Part shown: one piece after another, positions 37,651 to 48,665 of the stretch
How positions within the stretch are numbered: the first letter of the stretch is position 1
Layout: each line of letters starts with the position of its first letter
Assembly: GCA_029465975.1 (NCBI GenBank)
Contig: CM055741.1
Location: forward strand, 5,959,223 to 6,023,222
From: Dallia pectoralis
Taxonomy: Eukaryota > Chordata > Actinopteri > Esociformes > Umbridae
Length of the DNA: 64,000 bases
Direction of reading: 5' to 3'
The notes under the pieces: generated by a model
What the model was told of the DNA's origin: nothing
The model's database searches: none
Seen by the model: only the letters and a program-made list of their open reading frames with translations
Translations under genes and position numbers: made by a program

Positions 37651-38012
37651 GGACTTGTTCGTTCACCTGTGTTTTTGTCCGCACCTGTGTTGTGTTTGCT
37701 CGTTAGTCCCTGTACTTAGTTCTGTCGTTTCCTGTCTTTCAGTGTCGGTCATTGTTAAGGTATGTTTCTCTTGTTTTGCGTTTGCTGGTCCTGTTATGTA
37801 TTGCGTGATTATTCTGGTGTTCTGTGTTTAGTATGTTCTGTCGCACTAAGGGGAGGTTTTGTTAATTATGTTGTTCTTCTGTGTTTTTGTTAAGTGTTAA
37901 GGATTGTCTTTGTATGAAGCTACCCGTTCCTGTTTTGGGAGAATTAAACCCTGTTATTGCAAAGCACTCTGCGTTTGTGTCCTCAACCTGCTCGAAAGCC
38001 TCAATCCTGACA
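37573..38012 (+). repeat. 3' LTR (440 bp)
   Basis: Same length as the 5' LTR, and I found no difference on reading both. ATTAAA is at 37943-37948. It is followed by the CTCAC target duplication. Confidence 0.93.
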
Positions 38013-38017
38013 CTCAC

Positions 38018-38090
38018 TACTTTACATTGTAGCAAATTGTATAATATTTACAAAAATGTGAGGGGTGTACTCACTTTTGTGATATACACA
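38018..38090 (-). mobile_element. Tc1-like transposon, part right of LTR insertion
   Basis: TACTTTACATTGTAGCAAAT continues the Tc1-like end. It is followed by GGGGTGTACTCACTTTTGT (38062-38080) and GATATAC, which is the outer terminal repeat. Confidence 0.8.
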
Positions 38091-38688
38091 CAATCACACA
38101 TTATACATTACTCCATTTGAGAAATAGTGAATGGGAGTGATAAAGAGAAAAGCCTACCCGTCTGTGTGTGTGTGTGTGTGTGTGCGTGTGCGTGTGTGTG
38201 TGCGTGTGCGTGTGTGTGTGCGTGTGTGTACTGTGGATTCTACCATTCATGGTCCATGACTACTCTTCATTACTCTTCTATTCAATATCTGAGAACATGT
38301 AAAAACAACAACTGCATACAGAAAGGGAGAGAGAGATAGATGACAAAAGTAGAGGATGAAAAGAGAGAGATATGGATGACAGAAGTAGGAGAGAGAGAGA
38401 GAAATGGAGAAAGAGAGGTCAGGATGGAGAGAGGAGGGCGGAGGAAACAGGGATAAAAGAAAGGCAGGGGGGATGGAAAGAAAGAAATGTGGAGGTGGAA
38501 AGAAATAGAAAGAGAGAAAGATGGGGATGTAGAGAGAGAGAGAGATGTGGCAGTGGAGAGAGAGAGCAGTGAAAACCGTAATAGTGAAAGCGACATCATG
38601 TTGCTGATAAATGACAGTAATTCTGTGACTTTATGCCAGCCTGTCATTCACACACACACACATACACAGTGATTTTATGCCAGCCTGT

Positions 38689-38742
<54 letters not shown>

Positions 38743-40176
38743 GTGACTTTATGCCAGCCTGTCATTCTCATTAACCACATAGTGTACAGGGGTCTTTATC
38801 TTTCACACGCACACACACACACACACACTGTGCTCACACTGGAGGTGGCCAAAGCTGGAGGTGGCCGAGCTGATCGTCAACAGAGTCCAATGTAAGACCA
38901 GCAGTGGCTGTCAGAACGGATGACACGTCAAACGTAGACATCTGATGGATGAACTGCATTATGGACTGAGACACTCCACGTTTAAATTAATAATATCTAT
39001 AAATATATCATGTGTTTATTGCAGCTGTGGTTAACAGACCTCTTTCAGTTACTGTACCACAGAGAGATTTCAGCTCTGATCAGAGTAGCTTTTTGTCTTG
39101 AAAGATTTTCAGTTCAGTTTTTAAATTAAAAATTTAAATTTAAATTTAGCACCTGAACCGCCAAAACTATTAAAATAAAATATCTGGATTAATGATAATT
39201 TCTCTTGTTTCTCTGCAGAAGACCAGATAATAAAATAAGTCATTAGACACATGAATAAACATCATGTTAAGTGTTCTCAGTTAGGCTAAGAGTAAAAGTC
39301 TAAAAGCCACAGAGAAAACAGCGCTTGAAAAGCGCTTTTCATGCCAAAGTGACTTCTCTCTCCACAGACCCATAAAACAGAGATCTCAAAACAAAATGTT
39401 AAAGAAAAAGCTTGAACCAACCCGTTTCAGTCAGACAGCATCAGTGACTTTCTAACAACCACCCATAATGCACCTTGACTGAACTACAGAGAGTATCCAT
39501 TAGTGTCCCAATCTCAATGACTTGCACTTCTGATGGTAATGAAACTGGCTTTGTCATATCGGCTTTTGGATCCAAAATGGCGGTAGTCCAGTTTCACTTG
39601 TCATGAGCAGGTCAGTGTCGGGCTCAGGGGACGCGGGCTGTCGCTGTGAGTGTGTGAGGAGCCCCACGAACTAGCAGCTGGAGCCCAGCCTCACCCAGAC
39701 TGAGCAATGAACAGGACACATCAGTGGAGAAAGACATAGAGAGATGAAGGAAGAGAGAGAGGAAAGAAATACATGTTAGAGAGAGTGATAAAGGAGAGCA
39801 GGTGGGTTTGAATAGAGACACCTGATGGTGAAATGGAGAGGAGTACAAACAGAGCTTCTTCCAAACGAATGTGGTCATTTACATGTGCACTCTTTTTGAA
39901 TGACTTCCATCCAATTTGGGATTATTTGTCAGCGGGGGGGGGATGCATACTTAGAATTAAAGAAAACAGTGGAGAAAACAGGAGGAGGAGAGGAGGGACA
40001 AGGAGAGAACAGGGGCATGACTGAGTGACTGAGTCAGCAGGATGAATGAGTGAGAATAAATTCAGACTGACAGAGAGGGAATGATTGAAATTAAAGAAAG
40101 AAAGAGGAAGCAGACAGGTCAGAGGGGGGCAGCGTCGTTAGCCAAACGGGGAGAATGGCCACGATTCAAAAACACA

Positions 40177-40207
<31 letters not shown>

Positions 40208-40735
40208 TGTTTCAAGTTGTTTGATCTCATTGGGCGCTGGAGGACAGTGACAGAATGCGACAGACTTCAAGAAATGAGACGGATTGATGGTCGGGGTGAT
40301 GATTTATGGTGTGAATTACTGAGAGATCAAATGTTCACAAGAAAGGCAGAAACACAGAGATATAATTCTTTAGAGAGAGGAAAAGAGAGGAGGAGAGAGA
40401 AAGTGAGAGAGAGAACGAGGGAGAGAGAGGTAGAGAGAGAGAGGTAGAGAGAGAGAGGTAGAGAGAGAGAGGTAGAGAGCGAGAACGAGGGAGTGAGAGG
40501 GAGAGAGAAAGAGAATAAGGGAGACGGAGGGAGAGAGAGAGCGAGAACGAGGGAGTGAGAGGGAGAGAGAGAGAATGAGGGAGACGGAGAGAGAGAGGGA
40601 GAGAGAAAGAGAGGACAGTAAAACTCAGCTACAGAGGGAGTGCAAGTGTCTGGATGGGCCCTACCTCTCTCTACCTTTCAAAATGAATAGCTCTCATGAA
40701 GCCAACAGAGCTGGACATGTCAAGAGGAGGGGTGT
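38091..40735. other. Intergenic, no gene recognised
   Basis: TG/CG-TG microsatellite (38163-38230), GA-rich DNA (38320-38570), a CA tract whose flank ATGCCAGCCTGTCATTCACA is triplicated (38630-38770), AT-rich sequence (38940-39400), and purine-rich DNA (39720-40620) including GAGAGAGGTA repeats at 40425-40480. There is no exon I can support. Confidence 0.6.
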
Positions 40736-40736
40736 C

Positions 40737-40826
40737 GCGGGGGAGGGGTGTTTGTGATGGTGGTGTGAGGTGCGATTACGAGGTATGTGTGTGTGTGTGT
40801 GTGTGTGTGTGTCTGCAAGCACGTCG
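40737..40826 (+). repeat. Dispersed duplicate, copy A
   Basis: GCGGGGGAGGGGTGTTTGTG, then GGTGTGAGGTGCGATTACGA, a TG run and GTCTGCAAGCACGTCG. It pairs with 43999-44107, which has the same order of blocks. Confidence 0.75.
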
Positions 40827-40859
40827 GCCACCGCATCCAGAGCCAGTCAATAGATCAGG

Positions 40860-41770
40860 GTGCCTGGCTGTATGCCTGTCTGTCTACCTGTCTGTCTACC
40901 TGTCTGTCTACCTGTCTGTCTACCTGTCTGTCTACCTGTCTGTCTAAAACATGTCATTAAGTCAGTCTGTTTACCTGTCTGTCTACCAGTCTGTCTACCT
41001 GTCTGTCTACCTGTCTGTCTACCTGTCTGTCTAAAACATGTCAGTAAGTCAGTCTGTTTACCTGTCTGTCTACCAGTCTGTCTACCTGTCTGTCTACCTG
41101 TCTGTCTACCTGTCTGTCTAAAACATGTCAGTAAGTCAGTCTGTTTACCTGTCTGTCTACCAGTCTGTCTACCTGTCTGTCTACCTGTCTGTCTACCTGT
41201 CTGTCTAAAACATGTCAGTAAGTCAGTCTGTTTACCTGTCTGTCTACCAGTCTGTCTACCTGTCTGTCTACCTGTCTGTCTACCTGTCTGTCTACCTGTC
41301 TGTCTAAAACATGTCAGTAAGTCAGTCTGTTTACCTGTCTGTCTACCAGTCTGTCTACCAGTCTGTCTACCTGTCTGTCTACCTGTCTGTCTACCTGTCT
41401 GTCTAAAACATGTCAGTAAGTCAGTCTGTTTACCTGTCTGTCTACCAGTCTGTCTACCTGTCTGTCTACCTGTCTGTCTAAAACATGTCAGTAAGTCAGT
41501 CTGTTTACCTGTCTGTCTACCAGTCTGTCTACCTGTCTGTCTACCTGTCTGTCTACCTGTCTGTCTAAAACATGTCAGTAAGTCAGTCTGTTTACCTGTC
41601 TGTCAACCAGTCTGTCTACCTGTCTGTCTAAAACATGTCAGTCAGTCAGTCTGTCTGCCTGCCTCTCTGCCTGTCAGTATGCCTGTCTGTCTGCCTGTCT
41701 GTCTGCCTGTCTGCCTGTCTGTCTGTCTGCCTGTCTGTCTGCCTGTCTGTCTGTCTGTCTGCCTGAGATC
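40860..41770. repeat. 12-bp CTGTCTGTCTAC array with an 87-bp higher-order period
   Basis: TCTG-based 12-bp units are punctuated by AAAACATGTCAGTAAGTCAG. Distances between successive AAAACATG markers are 87, 87, 87, 99, 99, 75, 87 and 63 bp, that is 87 plus or minus multiples of 12. The right end decays to TCTG/CCTG. Confidence 0.93.
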
Positions 41771-42169
41771 TGGGATGATGGACTAGACATCGACACATGA
41801 ATGACAAGGCAGACCCATAAGACATTGTACAATTACAAGTCAAGGGCACAGCCAGAGGAGAACAACACAGACCTTGCGGCCTAGGATTTGCCGGGATTGA
41901 CCGGGATTGGCTGGAATTGGCTGGGATGGGCTGGGATTGGAGCGGTCAGTGTAAAGGGCATGTCGAGACTCCTAAATCACACACTGTTCCCTGTCAAAAG
42001 TGCAATGATATAGGGGCCTGCGGTTACAGCATATCTAATGACTAGCTGGCAAAATACAGGAGAACGTTTGCGTGCATCCATTAGTCATCAGCTTGCATCT
42101 ATAAGTTAGTATGGTTTATTTCTGACCAGTCATCCCAGAGCTTCACACGTTCCTGCCTGCGCAAGCCAG

Positions 42170-42935
42170 AATCATACCAACATCCCGGTATACCGGTGAC
42201 TCATACCAGCATCCCGGTAAATCATACCAGCATCCCGGTAAATCATACCAGCATCCCGGTATACCGGTGAATCATTCCAACATCCCGGTGAATCATACCA
42301 GCATCCCGGTAGACCGGTGAATCATACCAGCATCCCGGTATACCGGTGAATCATACCAGCATCCCGGTAGACCGGTGAATCATACCAGCATCCCGGTAGA
42401 CCGGTGAATCATACCAGCATCCCGGTAGACCGGTGAATCATACCAGCATCCCGGTATACCGGTGAATCATACCAGCATCCCGGTATACCGGTAAATCATA
42501 CCAGCATCCCGGTGAATCATTCCAACATCCCGGTGAATCATACCAGCATCCCGGTGAATCATACCAGCATCCCGGTAGACCGGTGAATCATACCAGCATC
42601 CCGGTATACCGGTGAATCATACCAGCATCCCGGTAGACCGGTGAATCATACCAGCATCCCGGTAGACCGGTGAATCATACCAGCATCCCGGTATACCGGT
42701 GAATCATACCAGCATCCCGGTATACCGGTAAATCATACCAGCATCCCGGTGAATCATACCAGCATCCCGGTGAATCATACCAGCATCCCGGTGAATCATA
42801 CCAGCATTCCGGTAGAACGGGGAATCATACCAGCATCCCGGTATACCGGTAAATCATACCAGCATCCCGGTATACCGGTAAATCATACCAGCATCCCGGT
42901 AGATCGGTGAATCATACCAGCATCCCGTTAAACCA
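42170..42935. repeat. 29/21-bp minisatellite with CCGGTATACCGG palindrome
   Basis: The unit is ATCATACCAGCATCCCGGTA plus TACCGGTGA (29 bp) or, lacking eight bases, ATCATACCAGCATCCCGGTGA (21 bp). The short form equals the long form after deletion between two CCGGT direct repeats. About 30 units. Confidence 0.93.
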
Positions 42936-44048
42936 GTATAAGTGTTATTGCAACCGCTCTATAAATAATGCTGGTATGTGACATCATCGCGTCCAGATTG
43001 GTCAATCTGATATAAATCTCTATAACCTTATTAAATTAAGACCAAAAAAACTGTGTGTGAGTCCGTACCCAGATTGCATGTGTGTGTATTTTGTGTTTGC
43101 GTTAGTGTTGCACGTCGTTGTGTATTCACATTAACAGTATGTTGGATTACAACACTTCTAACGAAATGCTACTCATGGTACTCCAACCCATCCAAAGAAT
43201 GCCCCAGCCCACTCCGGCAAGTCTCATGTTTTACGTTTAAATAAACAGTAACAATATGTTATGGTTGTCAACAACACATTTGGTAGACTGTGCAATTTTT
43301 GTATTGTTTGGCAAGGTATGGCAATTCATTAGAGAGTGGAATAAAGTGTATCATTACACGGTAAATGCTGATGAGGAACGATATTGATTACTGAGGGCCT
43401 ATGAATGGAAAATCAATATACCTTTAGTTATTTATTACTTTATTTAACAACATTAAAATACCAATGCTTAGAAAATGCTGTATGTGTAAAAATCGAAAGT
43501 ACATACAGTTCAGTATAAAGCAACAATAATTTTCTGTTGCTATCTTTTAGTGATACAGATACATTGTCCTTTAATGCCTGCAGTGAAACCTCTTGTCACT
43601 GGTAGATTAAACGCTGTGTCTAACAAAACCTGGCAAAAACAATAAATCAATTAATTTTAATGTAATTAGCAACAATATAGTGTAAAACCAAAACATGGAC
43701 GATTACAAACGTTTTGATACTCCGGCACGTATGAAGCATCTTAATTTACGTTTGTTTTGTGCTCAATTGGTAATACAGGTAGTGATCAAACGCACGCTGT
43801 TTAAACAACGTAGGTGTATGTTATAAAAATAATTGATGTGTCTACCTGGTAAATAATATGGAAGTAAAGGTAACACCATTTGAAGTGTCGTGCTTTAGCT
43901 GCGTCCATTTTATAGGACAGGAAACATCGGCCATCGTTTCCCGCACATCGGTATGCTAAACACCATCACACTAGCTGGCATTCTATAGATTTTCCTCTGC
44001 GGGGGAGGCGTGTTTGGGGTGGTGTGAGGTGTGGTTATGAGCTGTTGG

Positions 44049-44094
<46 letters not shown>

Positions 44095-45178
44095 TGCGAG
44101 CAGGTCGAAACTGACTCATTCCTGACAGGCTTGGCCTATTTTAGGAAACCTGAATAAACACGGAGAGAATTGGCGAACACACACAAACCACCAAGAAATG
44201 ACCCATCAATCAAAGCAAACTGTAGTTTGTCTCATTTTGACACGTAGGCAAAAGACGTTCCTCCTTCCTCCCAAAAGCATATTCATAGACACGCAACTTG
44301 AAATTATTTCCGTAAGACCTGCCAATCAGAAGCTAGTCCAGATAATAAGAAAGTGCTGAATCCCTGTTATCATATAGGTTGACAGAAGATGTTTTAAGCG
44401 CAGAGAAGGGCGACAATAAAGGTACACAACGGTCACATGACCCGTCAGAAGAACGATGCACCTTCTGCCTGTTTCAAATCACAGCTCCGGTTCGGAAAAC
44501 CAGACGACCTGCCCGAACCTCTGACCTAAATCGAGGTGAAAACGTTTGATCGACCAGTGCTGTCCATCGCCAAAACCATGCATGAACCCCTTACCATGCT
44601 GCAGTCCGCCTACGTCATGGTCTTCCACCGACAGACAACTTTTGGAGAATTCACCTCGGCGTTTGACACCAGCTCCCAAATGCATCGTGAGACAAACAGC
44701 GAAACGTCAGTAGATCACGGACATCCCGACCAATAGGACACAATACATCCGAAGGGGTAAAGACATTCCTGACTCTTTATTCTTCGGCATTGGAGTCCCT
44801 GAATCATGTAAAGCTCCGAACACTCCTCTAAACGCTTCACATTACCTACAGTACCTCAGTGAACGCATCCGTTTACTCTGGTCCCCAGAAGAAGCCACTC
44901 TGGTTGGCGACGAGACCAAATCCAGAGTTTAACTATCGACTGGCTTTTTTCTCTTTTATAAATCACAGATTATCATGTACGTCTCGGATAGATTACATGC
45001 TCAGGACAGTCATTGATCGTTATTCATTGACCGCATTATTTGAAGGAGATATTGTTTTTGATGTACTTCGTTTTATACACACTTGATTTTAATTTAATTC
45101 TTTTATTTGATGTAATTTTTATTTAATTTGTTGAGATGCTAGAATAAAATTTTTAATTTATCATGTTTCTACCTCATC
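42936..45178. other. No gene recognised; AT-rich unique-looking DNA
   Basis: 43250-43900 is AT-rich. 44100-44950 has open frames on both strands (44479-44685 minus, 44536-44736 plus, 44859-45086 plus) with no recognisable family and no splice logic. They may be remnants of an unidentified mobile element. Confidence 0.5.
43999..44107 (+). repeat. Dispersed duplicate, copy B
   Basis: GCGGGGGAGGCGTGTTTGGG, then GGTGTGAGGTGTGGTTATGA, a longer TG run and GTCTGCGAGCAGGTCG. It shares the block order of copy A 3.3 kb to the left. Confidence 0.75.
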
Positions 45179-45663
45179 AGGTCATATTTAGTAGTGTTCA
45201 GTAGTGTTCAGTAATATACTCCCAGTCCCCGGGTAATATTTAGTAGTGTTCAGTAATATACTCCCAGTCCTCTGGTCATATTTAGTAGTGTTCAGTAATA
45301 TACTCCCAGTCCTCTGGTCATATTTAGTAGTGTTCAGTAATATACTCCCAGTCCTCCGGTCCTATTTAGTAGTGTTCAGTAATATACTCACAGTCCTCTG
45401 GTCTAATTTAGTAGTGTTCAGTAATATACTCCCAGTCCTCGGGTCATATTTAGTAGTGTTCAGTAATATACTGCCAGTCCTCGGATAATATTTAGTAGTG
45501 TTCAGTAATATACTGCCAGTCCTCAGGTCTTAATTAGTAGTATTCAGTAGTGCTCAGCAATATACTGCCAGTCCTCAGGTCTTAATTAGTAGTGTTCAGT
45601 AATATACTGCCAGTCCTTAGGTCTTAATTAGTAGTATTCAGTAGTGTTCAGCAATATACTCAC
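45179..45663. repeat. About 41-bp minisatellite abutting a splice donor
   Basis: About 11 units contain TTTAGTAGTGTTCAGTAATA and TACTCCCAGTCCTCGGGTC. The last unit runs without a gap into the splice donor of the neighbouring minus-strand exon. Confidence 0.92.
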
Positions 45664-46041
45664 TCCCACTCCTTGCGCCGGGCCTTCGGTGTGCTCTGCA
45701 GCTTGTGTGACTGGTGGGCCTTTATCACATCCCTGTGGTCCACCAGTCCGCCACGCCTCCTCACCGGGGGAACCAGCGGGTCGCTATCCGTCACCGCCAC
45801 CAGCGCCAACGACCCCGCAGAGCACCTCCCGACCTTGGACCGCCCTCCGAGGAACGGCGCGTCCCGGCACCTGTCGACCCGGACGTCGTAGACGGTGTGG
45901 TAGTAGGATGGGTTGGCGCAGACGCTTGACCCGCTGGTGGGCGGAGGTTGGCATCGGAGCGGCCGGTGATTCTGCGAGGAGGGAGGAGCCCGTCTCTCTA
46001 CGATGACGGAGCCCTCCGTGTAGAGCGAGGACACCATAGAG
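45664..46041 (-). CDS. Probable internal coding exon, unrecognised gene (126 codons, phase 2-2)
   Basis: On the minus strand a pyrimidine tract ending CTCCCTCTAG precedes the exon at 46041, and a strong GTGAGT donor follows at 45663. The exon is 378 bp, begins and ends in phase 2, and is open throughout. It reads SMVSSLYTEGSVIVERRAPP, then a proline/serine stretch, NPSYYHTVYDVRVDR, GRSKVGRCSAGSLALVAVTD, and ends DVIKAHQSHKLQSTPKARRK followed by EW. It is richer in CpG than its surroundings, unlike the nearby repeats. I do not recognise the protein. It could belong to the same gene as the exon at 53.3 kb, but that one ends in phase 0, so at least one more exon would be needed between them. Confidence 0.6.
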
Positions 46042-47534
46042 CTAGAGGGAGCAGTAGGAGAGGAGAAGTTAAAGACAAGAGATGGAGGGATCAGGAGGAG
46101 AGGAGGACAAAAGGAGGTAAACAAAAGAGAGGGGGGGGGTCAGGAGGAGAGGAGGACAGAAGGATGTCAACAAGAGATGAAGGGATCAGAAGGAGGAGGA
46201 CAGAAGGAGGTCAACAGAAGAGATGAGGGGATCAGAAGGAGAGGAGAACAGAGAGGTTAAAGAAAGTAATGGAGGGAGCAAGAGAGGAGGACCGAAGGAT
46301 GTATGGAAAAAGATGGAGAGCCTGAGGAGAAGAGAGAAGAAGGCAGAAGGAGTTAAAAATAAAAGACATGGAGGGAAAGTGAGGAGTGGAATGACAATTT
46401 GGGTGACAGAGATAAAGGGGAGGAGCTGAATTAACATAGAGGCTGATTAGGAAAAGAGCAGAATGACCAAGAGGAACCTACTGGGTGAAAAGAGAGTGGG
46501 ATAAATGTGGTAGAGGATAAAAGGGAAGAACTGGTAGAGGGGAGCGTTGAAAAAAGTGGGCCGAGAAAAATGGGGAGGAGAAAGAACGGTGGATGGGAGG
46601 AGGTGTGGCAGGATGGATAAGATAAGTACAGAGAGAACGCGTAAATATGAGAGACTGGGAAATAGAGAGATGAATGGGAGAGAAAGAGGGAGAGTTTAGG
46701 AGGAGGGCCCAATAGAGGAATAGAGAAGCAAACAATAGACGTCCTGAGGACCATAAAACAACCTCCTGACGTTCCGGAGGATGTTCTAATGACTTATCTT
46801 AGTTTTCAAAGAGACTATGGTGAGAAACAAGAGAGAAAGATGGAGTAAAGAGAGAGGGAGAAAAATATGGAGGGAGGGAGGCCAGTGGAAATATAAAGGG
46901 CGGCGGGATGTTAAAGGGACGAAGTCAAATCCAAGATAAATAACGGCTCAAAGAGGAACAGAAGAATAATGATTGGATGAAAAGGTAGAGGACGAAGTAC
47001 AATGAAACGTATAGAAAAGATAACAGAAATATTCACCACAGAGACAACAACACAGACCAAAGTAGCAAGTAATTAAAATGAACATTAGTCCTGTGTGTGT
47101 GTGTGTGTCTGTGGGTTTTCTTGTCTGTATGAATTAGTTACTTTAATATACTGTCACGAAGAACTATTGTGTAACGCCCCATCAGCAGATCACTACAGGG
47201 ACAATGTGCCCACACACACACAAGCACACACACTCACACACACTCGCACACACATGCACACACACACATGCACACACAGACAGACAAACAGACATGACAG
47301 AGTGCTGCTGTTAGGGGTTTCTGGGATCATTGTAATGGAGCGTGCGCTTGCAGCCTGACAACACCAAACACACATGCACATGCGCACAAACACACACACA
47401 CACAAGAAATCCAGGGTTAGGACGAGCTGGGGCCTTGTCAAGGAGACTCAGGGGTCACACATGGAGAGACGGGTGGGGGGGGACCACAACATCAGAGAAA
47501 GAAGTGAGAGAGAAGTGAAAGGGTTAGTGGGTTC

Positions 47535-47612
47535 AGTGTGTAAAAGCACTTTGTGACAACTGCTGCTGTAAAAGGGCTTTATAAAATAAACTTGATTTGA
47601 TTTGATTTGAGA
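47535..47612 (+). mobile_element. Fish retroposon 3' tail fragment
   Basis: AAAAGCACTTTGTGACAACT, GCTGCTGTAAAAGGGCTTTA and TAAAATAAACTTGATTTGAT, ending in repeated TTTGA units. This is the common fish LINE/SINE tail form as I remember it. Only the tail is present. Confidence 0.65.
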
Positions 47613-47699
47613 GTGAAAGAAAAAGAAGCACAGAGGAATAGTGTGGTGTATTAATAGAGAAGTGAAGAGAGAGTGATGGAGTGATGGTGTCTTGGGGTC

Positions 47700-48665
47700 A
47701 TGGAGCGATGGAGTCATGGAGCGATGGAGTCATGGAGCGATGGAGTGATGGAGTGGTAAAGTGATGGGGGGATAGTGATGGAGGGATAGTGATGGAGTGA
47801 TAGTGATGGAGTGGTAAAGTGATGGGGGGATAGTGATGGAGGGATAGTGATGGAGTGATAGTGATGGAGTGGTAAAGTGATGGGGGGATAGTGATGGAGT
47901 GATAGTGATGGAGTGGTAAAGTGATGGAGGGATAGTGATGGAGGGATAGTGATGGAGTGGTAAAGTGATGGGGGATAGTGATGGAGTGATAGTGATGGAG
48001 TGGTAAAGTGATGGAGGGATAGTGATGGAGTGATAGTGATGGAGTGGTAAAGTGATGGGGGGAGAGTGATGGAGTGATAGTGATGGAGTGGTAAAGTGAT
48101 GGGGGGATAGTGATGGAGTGATAGTGATGGAGTGGTAAAGTGATGGGGGGAGAGTGATGGAGTGATAGTGATGGAGTGGTAAAGTGATGGGGGGATAGTG
48201 ATGGAGTGATAGTGATGGAGTGGTAAAGTGATGGGGGGATAGTGATGGAGTGATAGTGATGGAGTGGTAAAGTGATGGGGGGATAGTGATGGAGGGATAG
48301 TGATGGAGTGGTAAAGTGATGGAGGGATAGTGATGGAGTGGTAAAGTGATGGAGTGGTAAAGTGATGGAGGGATAGTGATGGAGTGGTAAAGTGATGGGG
48401 GATAGTGATGGAGGGATAGTGATGGAGTGGTAAAGTGATGGAGTGGTAAAGTGATGGAGTGGTAAAGTGATGGGGGGATAGTGATGGAGGGATAGTGATG
48501 GAGTGATAGTGATGGAGTGATAGTGATGGAGTGGTAAAGTGATGCGGGGATAGTGATGGAGTGATAGTGATGGAGTGGTAGTGATGGGGGGAGAGTGATG
48601 GAGGGATAGTGATGGAGTGATAGTGATGGAGTGGTAAAGTGATGGAGTGGTAAAGTGATGGAGTG
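47700..48665. repeat. GATGGAGTGATAGT/GGTAAAGTGATGG compound minisatellite
   Basis: About 960 bp built from 14-16-bp modules (ATGGAGTGGTAAAGTG, ATGGGGGGATAGTG, ATGGAGTGATAGTG) in variable order, often 44-60 bp per higher-order unit. The 337- and 365-codon minus-strand open frames are by-products. Confidence 0.93.

Larger units (their letters stand above)
33172..38012 (+). mobile_element. Complete non-autonomous LTR retrotransposon (4841 bp), self-priming type
   Basis: Two 440-bp direct repeats beginning TGTAAGGG and ending CCTGACA flank 3961 bp of internal DNA, and a 5-bp target duplication brackets the whole. The LTRs look identical base for base when read side by side, so insertion was recent. 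There is no tRNA-type primer site. Instead AATGACCGAC just inside the LTR is the exact complement of GTCGGTCATT within the LTR, as in Tf1/sushi self-priming elements. A G-rich polypurine-like tract precedes the 3' LTR. No capsid, protease, reverse transcriptase, RNase H or integrase motif is visible. The internal region encodes an unrecognised acidic/proline-rich protein with large tandem arrays. Movement would need enzymes from another element, probably Tf1/sushi-type Gypsy; that last step is inference. Confidence 0.9.

Noticed and set aside
44479..45086. Open frames on both strands that look protein-like
   Set aside because: No recognised family, overlapping on opposite strands, no splice sites. 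Possibly old mobile-element sequence, but not supportable.
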